A stretch of 64,000 nt of DNA from Cytophaga sp. FL35. Its GTDB lineage: Bacteria > Bacteroidota > Bacteroidia > Flavobacteriales > Flavobacteriaceae. Where the stretch lies: the NCBI RefSeq assembly GCF_014349235.1, contig NZ_JACSOH010000010.1, positions 102,427 to 166,426 on the forward strand, read 5' to 3'. How positions within the stretch are numbered: the first letter of the stretch is position 1; each line of letters begins with the position of its first letter. Shown one piece after another: positions 35,846-45,788 of the stretch. The translations under genes and the position numbers were made by a program. Below the pieces are notes generated by a model. That model was not told the origin of the DNA. It saw nothing but the letters and a program-made list of their open reading frames with translations, and made no database searches.

Positions 35846-37135
35846 TTATTTCTTAGGTTGATGGTTTTTGTTAATTAGAGTAAGAGCCTCGTTCACAAAG
35901 ATTTCACCCGTCTTTTCGCCTAGGCTCGTACGGCTGATGTATTGATAGCGATCAAAGCTGTTGAAGTCTTCCTTGGTCAAAATGTATCCGAAAGCATCGT
36001 TGGTAAGCCCTAATAAAAACGGATGCTCCCCGGGCATTTTCCTTTTTAGGTAATAACCGATATTGGGCAAGGCTTCTCCAGGAATTGTAATCATTTGGGC
36101 GGTGCCTAGCTGAATATAGTTCAAAGTGGTGGAAATTGATGTTCCATCCTTTGATCCCATGCCTAGCGGAGAATTTTTTAGTATATGCTGCATCATGACC
36201 GAAGCCACCGGAAACGTAACCTTGGTGGAAGCCACCCTTAAATCAGGGTTGTTTTGTATGGCCGCCTTATCGATTATTCGCAAAGCTTCATCTGCTAATA
36301 AAAACCCGATACGCTGGCACTCTTCCCAATCATTGGCTTCTTTTCCGTTTTCTAGTCGATTATCTGCAGTAACCATACCTCCCAATGCTCCATTCATAAA
36401 AATGGATAGGCCCCCAGTTTCTTTTTCAATTCGTTCGTGAAGTGGCCCTACCAAATCAGGACTTAAAATACCTCTTTTGTTTCCTATAACCTCAGGATGA
36501 ACAGCGTAATTCGTAAGGGTGGCTTGAATAGTTCCTTTCCTTTTGCCGCTGGCATTGATAGTTTGTAGCACTGCGCATCTAGGGTCATATAGTTGGGGGG
36601 CATAATAATTATAAGCTATTTTGCCTTCTACTTTTTCATGGGCAATTTTTAAATGAACCGGTTTTAACCGGTCCATGGCTTCATTGATGGCCTCGGCCAT
36701 TTGCACTGTACACCAATTGAGGTAATCCATATTTGCTGCGTGATTACCGTTTTCATCGGCAAAGGCATAGGCGTCAGGGGCACTATGGGTATGGGTAGCT
36801 CCAATAAGAATGTTCTCGGGGGCAATTCTATTTACCAAAGCCCTTGTTTTGTCGCCCCAAGCCGCAGGCCAACCTAGGTTATCTATAGAAACAATCGCGG
36901 TTTTGATGCTTCCTTTTGCAAATACCATGGCCCTTATATAAAGGTCACCTTCTTTTTTTTTGGCCGCTTGGGGTAGACCAACGCCTCCGGAAACGGCAAT
37001 CAAAGGTTCAGGGGTAATCTTACGCTTGGCGACACCTGCCATTAAATCCTGAGATAAAGAAATAAGCGGTGAAAGTAGAATGAATAGGACCAAAAGCCGT
37101 AATTCACCTAATCTTAAATATTGCTTAACCTTCAT
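35846..37135 (-). CDS. Neutral/alkaline ceramidase-family exported hydrolase
   Basis: A 429-residue protein with a signal peptide (about residues 10-29). It shows the neutral ceramidase N-terminal domain: MAGVAKRKITPEPLIAVSG, VSIDNLGWP and the zinc-site GATHTHSAPD with His115/His117. It is shorter than characterised ceramidases (about 650-700 residues) and appears to lack their C-terminal Ig-like domain. Many short bacterial relatives have unknown substrates, so amidase action on ceramide is a hypothesis only. It is first in the minus-strand operon and divergent from the PKD/SusCD cluster across 254 bases of AT-rich DNA. Confidence 0.8.
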   Translation of the reverse strand: MKVKQYLRLGELRLLVLFILLSPLISLSQDLMAGVAKRKITPEPLIAVSGGVGLPQAAKKKEGDLYIRAMVFAKGSIKTAIVSIDNLGWPAAWGDKTRALVNRIAPENILIGATHTHSAPDAYAFADENGNHAANMDYLNWCTVQMAEAINEAMDRLKPVHLKIAHEKVEGKIAYNYYAPQLYDPRCAVLQTINASGKRKGTIQATLTNYAVHPEVIGNKRGILSPDLVGPLHERIEKETGGLSIFMNGALGGMVTADNRLENGKEANDWEECQRIGFLLADEALRIIDKAAIQNNPDLRVASTKVTFPVASVMMQHILKNSPLGMGSKDGTSISTTLNYIQLGTAQMITIPGEALPNIGYYLKRKMPGEHPFLLGLTNDAFGYILTKEDFNSFDRYQYISRTSLGEKTGEIFVNEALTLINKNHQPKK

Positions 37136-37265
37136 TTAAATGTCAACATGATTTGGAATTTGTTAAAATTTATTATGGAATGCATATTTCTCATTTTGTA
37201 AAAATATATGTAATGAAATAAATGAATAGTTAAGATATTATCAAAAATCAATAAAATAATTGAAA

Positions 37266-37293
37266 TTGTTTCAGTGCTAAAAAACTAGTTTTG
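37266..37293 (+). promoter_or_regulatory. Promoter of the PKD/second SusCD cluster
   Basis: TTG (37266-37268), a 17-base spacer and TAGTTTTG (37286-37293) fit the Bacteroidota TTG/TAnnTTTG consensus. The -7 octamer is identical to the one before the first SusC gene. It leaves a leader of about 95 bases. Confidence 0.5.
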
Positions 37294-37392
37294 AGGTGTT
37301 GTTTTAGATATTATTAACATAAATAACAGCCTTTTTTTAGACCTCCCTAACTGCCCTACCAAAATCCTACTAGTCTTGATCGAAAACTATTG

Positions 37393-38340
37393 ATGATGAA
37401 AAATCTCTCCATTAAATCTACACTCTTCGCGGTAATTGCCCTGTTTTTAACTGCATGTCAAACGGACGATAATACAAGCGATGGACCCATTCCCTTTACA
37501 GCCGATGTTTTTAATTCCATAAATGGAAAAAAAGTCGCTTTTCAGGGTTTGACGAATAATGCGGTAAGCTGGAATTGGGATTTTGGTGATGGCAGCACTA
37601 GCAACCAACAAAACCCGGTGCATACGTATGCAGATTCAGGCTACTATACCGCCACGTTGACGGCTACCGATGCTACTGGCGCCACCTTAAGTAAAGAAGT
37701 ACAATTGGCCCTTGATATCACTCCCTATGTATTATTGACGGGGGGTGCTACCGATGACGATGGAAAAACCTGGAGACTTTCTAGTGCCCATTCTGATAGT
37801 GACTATTTCGGAAATACCGATGCGGCTTTAAGTCCGTTTGATGGGGCTCCCAATCCTTTACCTGCGGGTATTTTTGGTGCTGGGCTCGGTATGGCAGAGG
37901 TTTATGAAGATGAGTTCACCTTCTATTTTGATGGTAGGTATGAAATGGATTTGAAGGCCGATAATGCCGCTTTTAGTGGCTTGGTCTATCAAATTGTGAA
38001 TGATGGTGGTGCCAGCGTGATTAATAACGGTGGTGCGGACTTTGGTTTGTGTACGGCCAGTTTTACCCCAGATTCGGATGCTACCTTCAGTTATGCCGAG
38101 AATGCTGCTTTGACCGTTTCTTCGGTCTACGGAGCAGGAGGAAGCTTAACGTTTGAAGATGTGACCTACCTAGATTTTGAGGGGATGGCCTATCTCGGAC
38201 TTTTAGACTTTGAGCGCCGGGTAATCATTCAAGAAATTAATGACACCAGCATGCGTATGGTGATGTTTTTAGCAGCCTCGCCAGACTTTATTGGTGTGGG
38301 CACCAATGTGGTTATTCTAACATTTGAAGCCGTCCTATAA
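37393..38340 (+). CDS. PKD-domain surface lipoprotein
   Basis: A 315-residue lipoprotein (Cys22, FLTAC, followed by Asp residues). The start is one of two adjacent ATG codons; the frame formally opens at a TTG just before. A PKD domain occupies about residues 35-105 (WNWDFGDGSTSNQQNP and HTYADSGYYTATLTATD). The rest is beta-rich with a region (TWRLSSAHSDSDYFG) seen in glycan-binding lipoproteins near SusD. It precedes SusC by 48 bases and is probably a surface glycan-binding protein that helps the SusCD complex. Confidence 0.82.
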   Translation: MMKNLSIKSTLFAVIALFLTACQTDDNTSDGPIPFTADVFNSINGKKVAFQGLTNNAVSWNWDFGDGSTSNQQNPVHTYADSGYYTATLTATDATGATLSKEVQLALDITPYVLLTGGATDDDGKTWRLSSAHSDSDYFGNTDAALSPFDGAPNPLPAGIFGAGLGMAEVYEDEFTFYFDGRYEMDLKADNAAFSGLVYQIVNDGGASVINNGGADFGLCTASFTPDSDATFSYAENAALTVSSVYGAGGSLTFEDVTYLDFEGMAYLGLLDFERRVIIQEINDTSMRMVMFLAASPDFIGVGTNVVILTFEAVL

Positions 38341-38388
38341 AAATTTCCAATCCAGCAGAGATATACAACCAATTTCCAAAGCACTATT

Positions 38389-41300
38389 ATGAAAGAAATT
38401 AATCAAAAGAATAGGTCACCATATACGAAAAGCCTACTAGGTTTATTTCGGGTATGTTCGATAGCGGTTTTTTTATGGGGTAGTCCGTTGGTGGCTCAGA
38501 CGGTTTCAGGTACGGTTTCTTCTGAGGAAGATGGTATGCCCTTACCGGGCGTGACCATTATGGAAAAAGGAACCAATAATGGAGTAACCACAGATTTTGA
38601 CGGTCTCTACAATATTAATCTACAATCTGAAAATCCAGTATTGGAATTTTCCTATTTAGGATTTATTTCACAAGAAATTGCGGTTTCCGGTAGGGCAAAT
38701 ATCAATGTAGCTTTAGAAACCAATACCCAAGCTTTGGACGAGGTGGTTGTTACTGCTCTGGGAATCAAAAGAGAGGATAAATCGTTAGGATATTCCGTAG
38801 AAAACGTCGCTGGGGAAGAGCTTACTCGTGTTGCCCAAGAAAATGTTTTAAACTCCCTATCCGGTAAAGTGGCCGGGGTTACCTTAAATAATACAGGAGG
38901 CACCGGGTCTTCCGTAAGTATGGTCATCAGGGGAGCCATTTCCTTAAGTTCCGATAACCAACCTTTATTTGTAATCGATGGGGTTCCTGTTGCCAATTCA
39001 CTGAACAATATCGGGGGCTTTGGCGATAGAAACCCTGTTGATTATGGTAACGCCATCTCGGATCTAGACCCACAGAGTATTGAAGATGTTTCTATTCTAA
39101 AAGGTCCCAGTGCGGCGGCACTTTACGGATCTAGGGCGGGAAACGGCGTGGTTTTGATTACGACCAAAAAAGCGGACAAAGGCCAGCGGATGAAGGTAAA
39201 TTTTACTTCGAATACCGTTTTTGATATTCCCTATCGCTATATCGATACCCAATCGCGTTTTGCTTCCGGATATTTCTCTTATTCCCCAGAATCGGAAGGC
39301 GGTTACATTATGCCTGATGTACTGAATTCAGGGGGAAATGGTGGTCCTGAATTAGACCGAGGTTATTTCGCGGTACAATGGGATTCTCCCCTTGATGCCA
39401 ATGGCGCTCCTATTCCTACCGAATTAAAATCGTACCCAAACAACATTAAAGAATTTGTACGTAACGGTATTACTACCACCAATAGTTTGACGGTGAGCAG
39501 TAGTAATGAAGTGTTAAATTACCGCTTGGGGGTTACGGCTATGGATAATACCGGGGTAGTTCCTAATTCCGATTTACAGCGGAATAGTTTTTCGCTTTCA
39601 GCCTCCTCCAATATGAGCCAGAAATTGACGGTGAGTACCAATGTAAATGTGGTTCATAGTTATGCCGATAATCGACCGGCTTCTAACCGTGGTACCAATC
39701 CTTTGCAGGCGGCTTATAGCATTCCGGCCAACGTAAATATTCTGGATATTAAGGATTATAAACTTCCCGGAACGGATATTTATAATTTCTCCGATAATTA
39801 TGAAAATCCATGGTTTTTGGCCAATGAGGTCAACAATAGCTATTCAAGGTTTCGGGTGTACGGTAATATGGCCTTGGATTGGAATCCTCTGCCGGGATTA
39901 AATCTGAGAACCAGTTACAACTTAAACAGTTTTAGTCAAACTCAAGAAACCAAAATGGCGCCCGGCTATACCCGTGAACCCAATAATGGTACCTATGGTA
40001 TCGCGGAAACGGAAGGTATTGAGACCAATGTTGACTTTTTGGCGAGTTACTCCAAAGACTGGGAAAAGTTTGATGTTACGGTCTCGGGGGGAGGCAACTT
40101 GATGTATCAACGAAACCGTGGTTTGAGCAATTCGGCCTTTTCTAGGGCGGGTTTAATCGTTCCGAACCTATTTACGGTCGATAATATTGCGCCAACTTCT
40201 TTGAACTACTCCAGTTTTACCTCTGAAAGGGCCATTAACAGTGTATATGCCTTGGCGAATTTTGGGGCATATGATATGCTTTATTTGGATGTCACGGTCC
40301 GTAACGATTGGTCTAGTACCTTACCGGTAGATAATAGGTCTTATTTCTACCCTTCGGCTTCACTTAGTTTTCTGGTCAGCGAATTGGTTGATATTCCAAA
40401 AGTGGATTTATTAAAATTACGAGGGGGATGGGCCCGTGTAGGTAACGATACCAGCCCCTACCAATTGGGTGCTTATTTCAATAATTCAGGACAGTGGGAA
40501 AATGCGGTTCTCTATAGTGCGCAGGGAAGTTTAAATACACCTGATTTGGAACCCGAGGAAGCTACCTCACAAGAATTTGGTATCGATTTGACCATGTTCG
40601 GTAACAGGTTGCGATTTGAAGGAACCTACTATACCGTTGAAAATAGAAATCAGATTGTTCCCAATATTCCTATCCCAGGTTCATCGGGTTACAATAGTGT
40701 AAGTATCAACGCCGGGGTTTTAGAGAGCAAAGGTTTTGAACTGGCCTTGGGCTTTACCCCTATACAGTCCGAAGATTGGAATTGGGACTTAAACCTTAAC
40801 TATACCACGAACGAATCAAAAATTTTAGAACTGGCCGATGGTGTTGATTATATTGAATTTTGGAGCGAAAACAAAAGTGTTTCCCGCGGCTATGTGGCCA
40901 ACCCTGCCACCGGCGAAGATGGCTTGGTCGGTGATATTTATTCGCCCAAGATTAGAAGGGTAACTGATGAGAGCTCTCCCTACTATAACTACCCACTTTT
41001 AGGTCAAGGGGAAGATGCGGAATGGCTGGCAACCGAGGAAAGGGTAAAAGTGGGAAATTACAATCCTGATTTTGTCATGGGCCTTCAATCGAGTCTATCC
41101 TATAAAAATTTCACCTTAAACTTGACATTCGATTGGCGCTCTGGCGGGCAATACATGTCGCAAACCTCGCGCTATTTGGTAGAAGACGGTTACGGACAAA
41201 CTATCATTGACAATTTGGTCAACCCGGGAATAACCGAACTTGGTCCTGAGATGAAACAATGGGTGTTGGACAATGCCGATAGATTTATTTATGGCGAGAA

Positions 41301-41796
41301 TTTCTTATCTATAGGTGGCCCACCAGGTGATGGCGGATTTCCGGAAAGTTTAGGGGGCAGAGTGGTGTATGATGGTATTTTCAATGCCGGTGTTGTGGGT
41401 ACCCATGATGCAGAGGGTAATTTCATCTTAGACTATGAAAATCTGGGAGATGTCGGAACGAACTTAATTCCGTTTTCAGTCGCCAACCCATGGGAGTTTG
41501 GTACTCCGCACATGTTCGATGCGGATTATATAAAATTGAGAGAAGTAGCGCTAGGTTATAGTATTCCTTCCAAACATTTGGATAGAATAGGTCTTACAGA
41601 TTTGAACTTCTCAATCTATAGTAGAAATATCATGCTTTGGACAAAAGACTCCGATTTCGGAATTGATCCAGAACGGGCATTTCAAGCGGAAACAAGTTCA
41701 GGAAATAGGGGAACCCAGTTCAAACAGGGTATTGAAAGATATAATGTGGAGCCATGGTTGGTTCCCATAGGAATTAAGATTGGCCTAACTTTTTAA
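38389..41796 (+). CDS. SusC/RagA-family TonB-dependent outer-membrane transporter (second copy)
   Basis: An 1135-residue protein with a long N-terminal basic region and signal peptide (cleavage near VAQT, residue 37). It has the carboxypeptidase-like domain (LPGVTIMEKGTNNGVTTDFDG), plug (VVVTALGIKREDKSLGYS) and barrel ending GIKIGLTF. It is strongly similar along its length to the SusC at 17288, which implies duplication and divergence within one locus and related ligands. It is followed after 16 bases by its SusD partner. Confidence 0.95.
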   Translation: MKEINQKNRSPYTKSLLGLFRVCSIAVFLWGSPLVAQTVSGTVSSEEDGMPLPGVTIMEKGTNNGVTTDFDGLYNINLQSENPVLEFSYLGFISQEIAVSGRANINVALETNTQALDEVVVTALGIKREDKSLGYSVENVAGEELTRVAQENVLNSLSGKVAGVTLNNTGGTGSSVSMVIRGAISLSSDNQPLFVIDGVPVANSLNNIGGFGDRNPVDYGNAISDLDPQSIEDVSILKGPSAAALYGSRAGNGVVLITTKKADKGQRMKVNFTSNTVFDIPYRYIDTQSRFASGYFSYSPESEGGYIMPDVLNSGGNGGPELDRGYFAVQWDSPLDANGAPIPTELKSYPNNIKEFVRNGITTTNSLTVSSSNEVLNYRLGVTAMDNTGVVPNSDLQRNSFSLSASSNMSQKLTVSTNVNVVHSYADNRPASNRGTNPLQAAYSIPANVNILDIKDYKLPGTDIYNFSDNYENPWFLANEVNNSYSRFRVYGNMALDWNPLPGLNLRTSYNLNSFSQTQETKMAPGYTREPNNGTYGIAETEGIETNVDFLASYSKDWEKFDVTVSGGGNLMYQRNRGLSNSAFSRAGLIVPNLFTVDNIAPTSLNYSSFTSERAINSVYALANFGAYDMLYLDVTVRNDWSSTLPVDNRSYFYPSASLSFLVSELVDIPKVDLLKLRGGWARVGNDTSPYQLGAYFNNSGQWENAVLYSAQGSLNTPDLEPEEATSQEFGIDLTMFGNRLRFEGTYYTVENRNQIVPNIPIPGSSGYNSVSINAGVLESKGFELALGFTPIQSEDWNWDLNLNYTTNESKILELADGVDYIEFWSENKSVSRGYVANPATGEDGLVGDIYSPKIRRVTDESSPYYNYPLLGQGEDAEWLATEERVKVGNYNPDFVMGLQSSLSYKNFTLNLTFDWRSGGQYMSQTSRYLVEDGYGQTIIDNLVNPGITELGPEMKQWVLDNADRFIYGENFLSIGGPPGDGGFPESLGGRVVYDGIFNAGVVGTHDAEGNFILDYENLGDVGTNLIPFSVANPWEFGTPHMFDADYIKLREVALGYSIPSKHLDRIGLTDLNFSIYSRNIMLWTKDSDFGIDPERAFQAETSSGNRGTQFKQGIERYNVEPWLVPIGIKIGLTF

Positions 41797-41812
41797 TTGA
41801 TAAAACTTCACG

Positions 41813-43471
41813 ATGATGTACAGAATAGCGAATAAGATTGTCATAGGAATGGTAGGCATATTTGTTCTTGTTTCATGCCACGGTCTTGAAGAGTTGAACG
41901 AAAACCCCAATCAAATAGGATCCGAAAATGTAGACCCGAATTTGTTGTTACCAACGATTATTAATGGGGTAGGTAAAAATGTGGTCGATCTTGGTTTTGG
42001 TAATATGGCAGGAGTTATGCAACATACTCAGAAAGATGGTTGGTCTAGCGGTCACAATGCTTATGATTGGAGTAATGATTCTCATAGTTGGAACGGCTAT
42101 TACAGTTTATTGACCAATAACAAGGCCATGATTGAAAAGGCAGAAGAAGAAAGCCTTGATTTTCATCATGGGGTGGGTTTGATTTTGAAATCATATCTCT
42201 TTGGCATGATTGCGGACTTGTGGGGAGATGCTCCCTATACGAATGCTTTAAGGGGCGATGAGGGTTCTGAATTCTTTGATGCCGAGTTCGATGCCCAACA
42301 GAGCATTTACGAAGGTATTCATACCGATTTAAAAAAGGCGAATTTATTATTGAGCAATAGTCAAGACAGCTATTTCAGTATTCAGGCCAACCAAGATATT
42401 CTTTTTGCTGGGGCTGTTGCCAAATGGCGAAAATTCGGTAACTCGCTACTATTGCGCTACTACATGCGCCTATCTGAAAAAGAACCTGGTATTGCCCGAC
42501 AAGGTATACAGACCATTGTCTCACAACCTCAAACCTACCCTTTGATCTTACAAGCCGAAGACGATGCAAATATGCCCTATATCGGAAATACTACCAGTGA
42601 TTCTTGGCCAACGAATACTAAATTTGATGCAGACCCTCAAGGAGCTTATTTCAGAATAAAACTGGCCAAAACTTTCGTAGACAAGTTGCAAGAATTGAAC
42701 GATCCTCGTTTAGCGGTGTGGGCAAATAAAATTGATGTTCCCTTGGTTTTGGAAGAAGGGGCACCTGAAGGAACCGATTATGTAGATGAAGAAGGGAAAC
42801 GACATATTTCACAAGATATTGTCGATGCCTATGAAAATACAGTAGGTTTTCCAGTAGATTTTGACAGCTTGTACGTTGGGCTTCCTACGGCTCTGACCTT
42901 TGGTACTTCCTATAATTTAAGTGAAGACGTGAATCAAGGTACGCGCAACCTACACGTTTCTCAATTGAACGAAATCTACAAAGAAGCGAGTGGACCATTA
43001 TTACAGTCTAGGCTAATGTCGGCTTCGGAGGTTAATTTTATTTTGGCCGAGGCCGCGGCCAAGGGCTGGATAAGTGGTAGTGCCGAGAATTATTACAATG
43101 AAGCGATTAAACAATCCCTTTCCGCTTGGGGTGTTAGTGGTGACTACGATGACTATATTGCTAACGGCGGGGCGTATTCAACGGAAGAAGATATCATCAT
43201 TCAAAAGTGGATTGCCAGTTGGTCCTCAGCTTCCGAGGCCTGGTTTGACTATAGAAGAACGGGGCTTCCGGAATTGGAAACGGGTCCGGCGTCGAAAAGA
43301 GCGGCCTTGCCCTTGCGGTTCTATTACCATATTGATGAGATAGATAATAATCAAAATTCTGCGGAAGCAATCGACCGATTGGAGCCTACACAGTATAAGG
43401 GCGATGATGCCAGCAACAATAGTGCATGGTCAAAGTTTTGGTTGTTGCAAGGAACTAGTCAACCTTATTGA
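41813..43471 (+). CDS. SusD-like surface lipoprotein (second copy)
   Basis: A 552-residue lipoprotein with Cys22 (FVLVSC), the NENPNQIGSENVDPNLLLPT segment in two short parts typical of SusD-like_2, and the GDAPYTNALRG and RLMSASEVNFILAEAA motifs. It is paralogous to the SusD at 20735 (shared FGDVPYTEAL/WGDAPYTNAL and SEAYLDWRRTGLPDL/SEAWFDYRRTGLPEL). Partner of the SusC just upstream. Confidence 0.92.
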   Translation: MMYRIANKIVIGMVGIFVLVSCHGLEELNENPNQIGSENVDPNLLLPTIINGVGKNVVDLGFGNMAGVMQHTQKDGWSSGHNAYDWSNDSHSWNGYYSLLTNNKAMIEKAEEESLDFHHGVGLILKSYLFGMIADLWGDAPYTNALRGDEGSEFFDAEFDAQQSIYEGIHTDLKKANLLLSNSQDSYFSIQANQDILFAGAVAKWRKFGNSLLLRYYMRLSEKEPGIARQGIQTIVSQPQTYPLILQAEDDANMPYIGNTTSDSWPTNTKFDADPQGAYFRIKLAKTFVDKLQELNDPRLAVWANKIDVPLVLEEGAPEGTDYVDEEGKRHISQDIVDAYENTVGFPVDFDSLYVGLPTALTFGTSYNLSEDVNQGTRNLHVSQLNEIYKEASGPLLQSRLMSASEVNFILAEAAAKGWISGSAENYYNEAIKQSLSAWGVSGDYDDYIANGGAYSTEEDIIIQKWIASWSSASEAWFDYRRTGLPELETGPASKRAALPLRFYYHIDEIDNNQNSAEAIDRLEPTQYKGDDASNNSAWSKFWLLQGTSQPY

Positions 43472-43523
43472 TAATTAGTTGTCTAGATGCTTTTTAGGCA
43501 TTTAGTGTAGAATTGCCCTTTAT

Positions 43524-43590
43524 GGTTAAAATTTAATGTGTTTCCCGTAAAATTATGGTAGTATGCCAACTAACTAAGGGTTTACTTTGG
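43524..43590 (+). promoter_or_regulatory. Shared operator/promoter block upstream of the first DHDPS/NAL gene
   Basis: GGTTAAAATT (43524-43533), ATGTGTTT (43536-43543), GTAAAAT (43547-43553) and, after 25 bases, GGTTTACTTTG (43579-43589). The same elements, with identical spacings, lie before the second NAL gene (46692-46757). A reduced version lies before the symporter at 16789. Confidence 0.7.
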
Positions 43591-43612
43591 TCTAACACTA
43601 ATCAACCCAACT

Positions 43613-44539
43613 ATGAAATCGCCATTGAAAGGGGTCATTCCGCCCATGGTTACTCCCTTATTGCAAAATCTACGACTTGATGTTAACGGACTCGAAAATT
43701 TAATAGCCCATTTATTACAGGGCGGGGTACACGGTATCTTTATTTTGGGCACCAATGGTGAAGGCCCAAGTTTGGGATATGATGTACGAAAACAACTTAT
43801 TACAGAATCGTGCCGGATAATTAAAGGAAGAGTTCCTGTACTTGTTGGAATAACTGATACTTCCTTTTCATCTGTGCTTGAAATGGCACAACACGCTGAG
43901 CAGGCCGGAGCTGATTATCTAGTTCTGGCACCGCCTTATTACTTTCCTATCACCCAAGATGAAATGATTGGGTATCTTGAAAAGTTGATTCCTGAATTGC
44001 CTTTACCCGTCGTAATATATGATATTCCAGGATGTACAAAATTGCACTTAAATTTGAAGACCATTAAATCTGCAAGAAGTTTAGGGGTTCAGGCTTTTAA
44101 GGACAGTTCAGGGGATTTGGGCGCTTTATATACCATTATGGAAGCGTTTAAAGAGGACCCTGAATTTTCAATTATAGCCGGAGCGGAATTGTTCATGTCC
44201 GATGTTTTAATGAATGGTGGTCACGGAGTTGTTGCTGGTGGGGCCAATATTTTTCCAAGTTTGTTTGTACAGCTGTATGAGGCGTCCTTAAATAAAGATT
44301 TTGAGCAAATAACAGAGCTGAGGAAGAAAGTATTGCTCTTGCAAAATGAAATCTATGACTTGGTAGATTCTCCCACAAAAAGCATGAGGTCCATAAAAAG
44401 TTCACTTTCTATAATGGGAATTTGTTCGGACCAGATGGTACCTCCCTTAGAGAGTTTTCGGGAGAAGGAGAAAAAGATTCTTGCTCATCGTTTATCTCAA
44501 TTAGGTATAAAAGCGAATGTCGGTTATGAAAATCAATAA
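43613..44539 (+). CDS. DHDPS/N-acetylneuraminate lyase-family aldolase (copy 1)
   Basis: A 308-residue class I aldolase with an (alpha/beta)8 fold. Family residues are GTNGE (46-50, carboxylate binding), Tyr136 (VVIYDIPG) and the Schiff-base Lys163 (AFKDSSGD). Members cleave 2-keto-3-deoxy sugar acids, including sialic acid, or make dihydrodipicolinate. Catabolic context and the presence of a near paralogue at 46777 argue against the lysine-pathway enzyme. The exact sugar acid cannot be read from sequence. It overlaps the following membrane-protein gene by 23 bases. Confidence 0.88.
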   Translation: MKSPLKGVIPPMVTPLLQNLRLDVNGLENLIAHLLQGGVHGIFILGTNGEGPSLGYDVRKQLITESCRIIKGRVPVLVGITDTSFSSVLEMAQHAEQAGADYLVLAPPYYFPITQDEMIGYLEKLIPELPLPVVIYDIPGCTKLHLNLKTIKSARSLGVQAFKDSSGDLGALYTIMEAFKEDPEFSIIAGAELFMSDVLMNGGHGVVAGGANIFPSLFVQLYEASLNKDFEQITELRKKVLLLQNEIYDLVDSPTKSMRSIKSSLSIMGICSDQMVPPLESFREKEKKILAHRLSQLGIKANVGYENQ

Positions 44540-45785
44540 TCTGCTACGAATACTGTTCGTAGCCCTTTGCCTCGCAACCGCCTGGGCCATTCGAGGTCAG
44601 TTCGGTCATGAGCAGGGAGCCGCATGGGCAGGTGCTATAGGCGGTACCGCCTTGGTGATTGCTTCAGGTAGGGAAGATTGGTATCAAAAAATGCTCTTGG
44701 TGACATTGGCTTCCGCCATAGGTTGGGGTGCCGGAGGAATGATTAGCTATGGACAGGTCGTAGGTTATGGTCGTTCTGACGACTTTTTAAATGCTTATTA
44801 CGGATTGGGAATGCTCTTTGTCATTGGAGGGTTGTTCGGATTACTAGGAGGTGGTTTAGTCGGTTTGGTCTTGGACTCCACGGAGGAAAAGAAAGTGAAA
44901 TGGGGAAATTTAATGGCCGAAATGACCGCAGGAGGTCTCTTAAGTTATTATTTTCTCATCGAACAGATTGGTTTCAAAATGACCCCACCTAGATCTGAAG
45001 CATGGGCGGTAATACTAGGTGCGGGTATGGCCATGATTTGGTATATGGCTCGAGAAAATAGAATAGCCCCGATAAGGGTTGCTATGTTCGCTACCCTTGG
45101 AGGCGGATTGGGCTTCGCTTTTGGCAATTTTCTACAGATAGTCGGTAATGTACTGGAAATACCTTTTAATATGTGGAACGTAATGGAGTATTGCATTGGT
45201 TTTATGGGAGGTACGGGAATGGCTTACGGGGTGCTTTCTTCTAAATGGCCCCATAACCCCACACCTACAAAACCTTGGTGCAATAAAGCGGCACTGGTAC
45301 TTTTGATCGTTTTTATTCCTTTGATAGTATTTAGGGAGTCATTGGCGTACGGCCACATGCTTCGTCGATTGGGCACATCCTTTGAAGTTGAAAAAATAGC
45401 AACTGCCAGTACTGCCTTGGCTGCGGTATTACTATTGGCAATGGCGCTATTTTTATGGGTGAAACTAAATAATCAGGAATTAGGGAGAAGTCAGTATGCA
45501 TGGCTTCTTTTTGGTTTGTTAGGTACGTATACTGCCGTTAGCTATTTGGTCTCCGGGCTTTTGATAGGCAATTCACCCATTAATCACCACTTATATGTAA
45601 TTAATATTTTGGTTGTGGCTTACTTATATCGAAAAGTTGAATTACCTATTATATGGCAAGAAGTAAAAACCCTACCCAAAAATTGGATTTGGGTCATTCC
45701 CATAGTGTTGGTTGTAGTTGCTATTTTAACTCTAATCGCCATTGGTATCCATGGAGAACTTCCGGGGGCCAATGAACGTTTTTAA
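44517..45785 (+). CDS. Polytopic membrane protein of unknown function
   Basis: A 422-residue protein with about 11-12 hydrophobic segments, rich in Gly and small residues (GAAWAGAIGGTALVIASG, GMLFVIGGLFGLLGGGLVGLV). I do not recognise the family. ATG at 44517 overlaps the aldolase gene by 23 bases; an alternative ATG at 44526 overlaps by 14. The tight coupling to the sugar-acid aldolase suggests a transporter or sensor for the same substrate. Its stop codon is three bases from that of the convergent AraC gene. Confidence 0.7.
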   Translation: MSVMKINNLLRILFVALCLATAWAIRGQFGHEQGAAWAGAIGGTALVIASGREDWYQKMLLVTLASAIGWGAGGMISYGQVVGYGRSDDFLNAYYGLGMLFVIGGLFGLLGGGLVGLVLDSTEEKKVKWGNLMAEMTAGGLLSYYFLIEQIGFKMTPPRSEAWAVILGAGMAMIWYMARENRIAPIRVAMFATLGGGLGFAFGNFLQIVGNVLEIPFNMWNVMEYCIGFMGGTGMAYGVLSSKWPHNPTPTKPWCNKAALVLLIVFIPLIVFRESLAYGHMLRRLGTSFEVEKIATASTALAAVLLLAMALFLWVKLNNQELGRSQYAWLLFGLLGTYTAVSYLVSGLLIGNSPINHHLYVINILVVAYLYRKVELPIIWQEVKTLPKNWIWVIPIVLVVVAILTLIAIGIHGELPGANERF

Positions 45786-45788
45786 TAT

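Noticed and set aside
43472..43523. Possible terminator after the second SusD (ATGC ... GCAT hairpin)
   Set aside because: Stem is only about seven pairs with a wobble and no T-tract follows.
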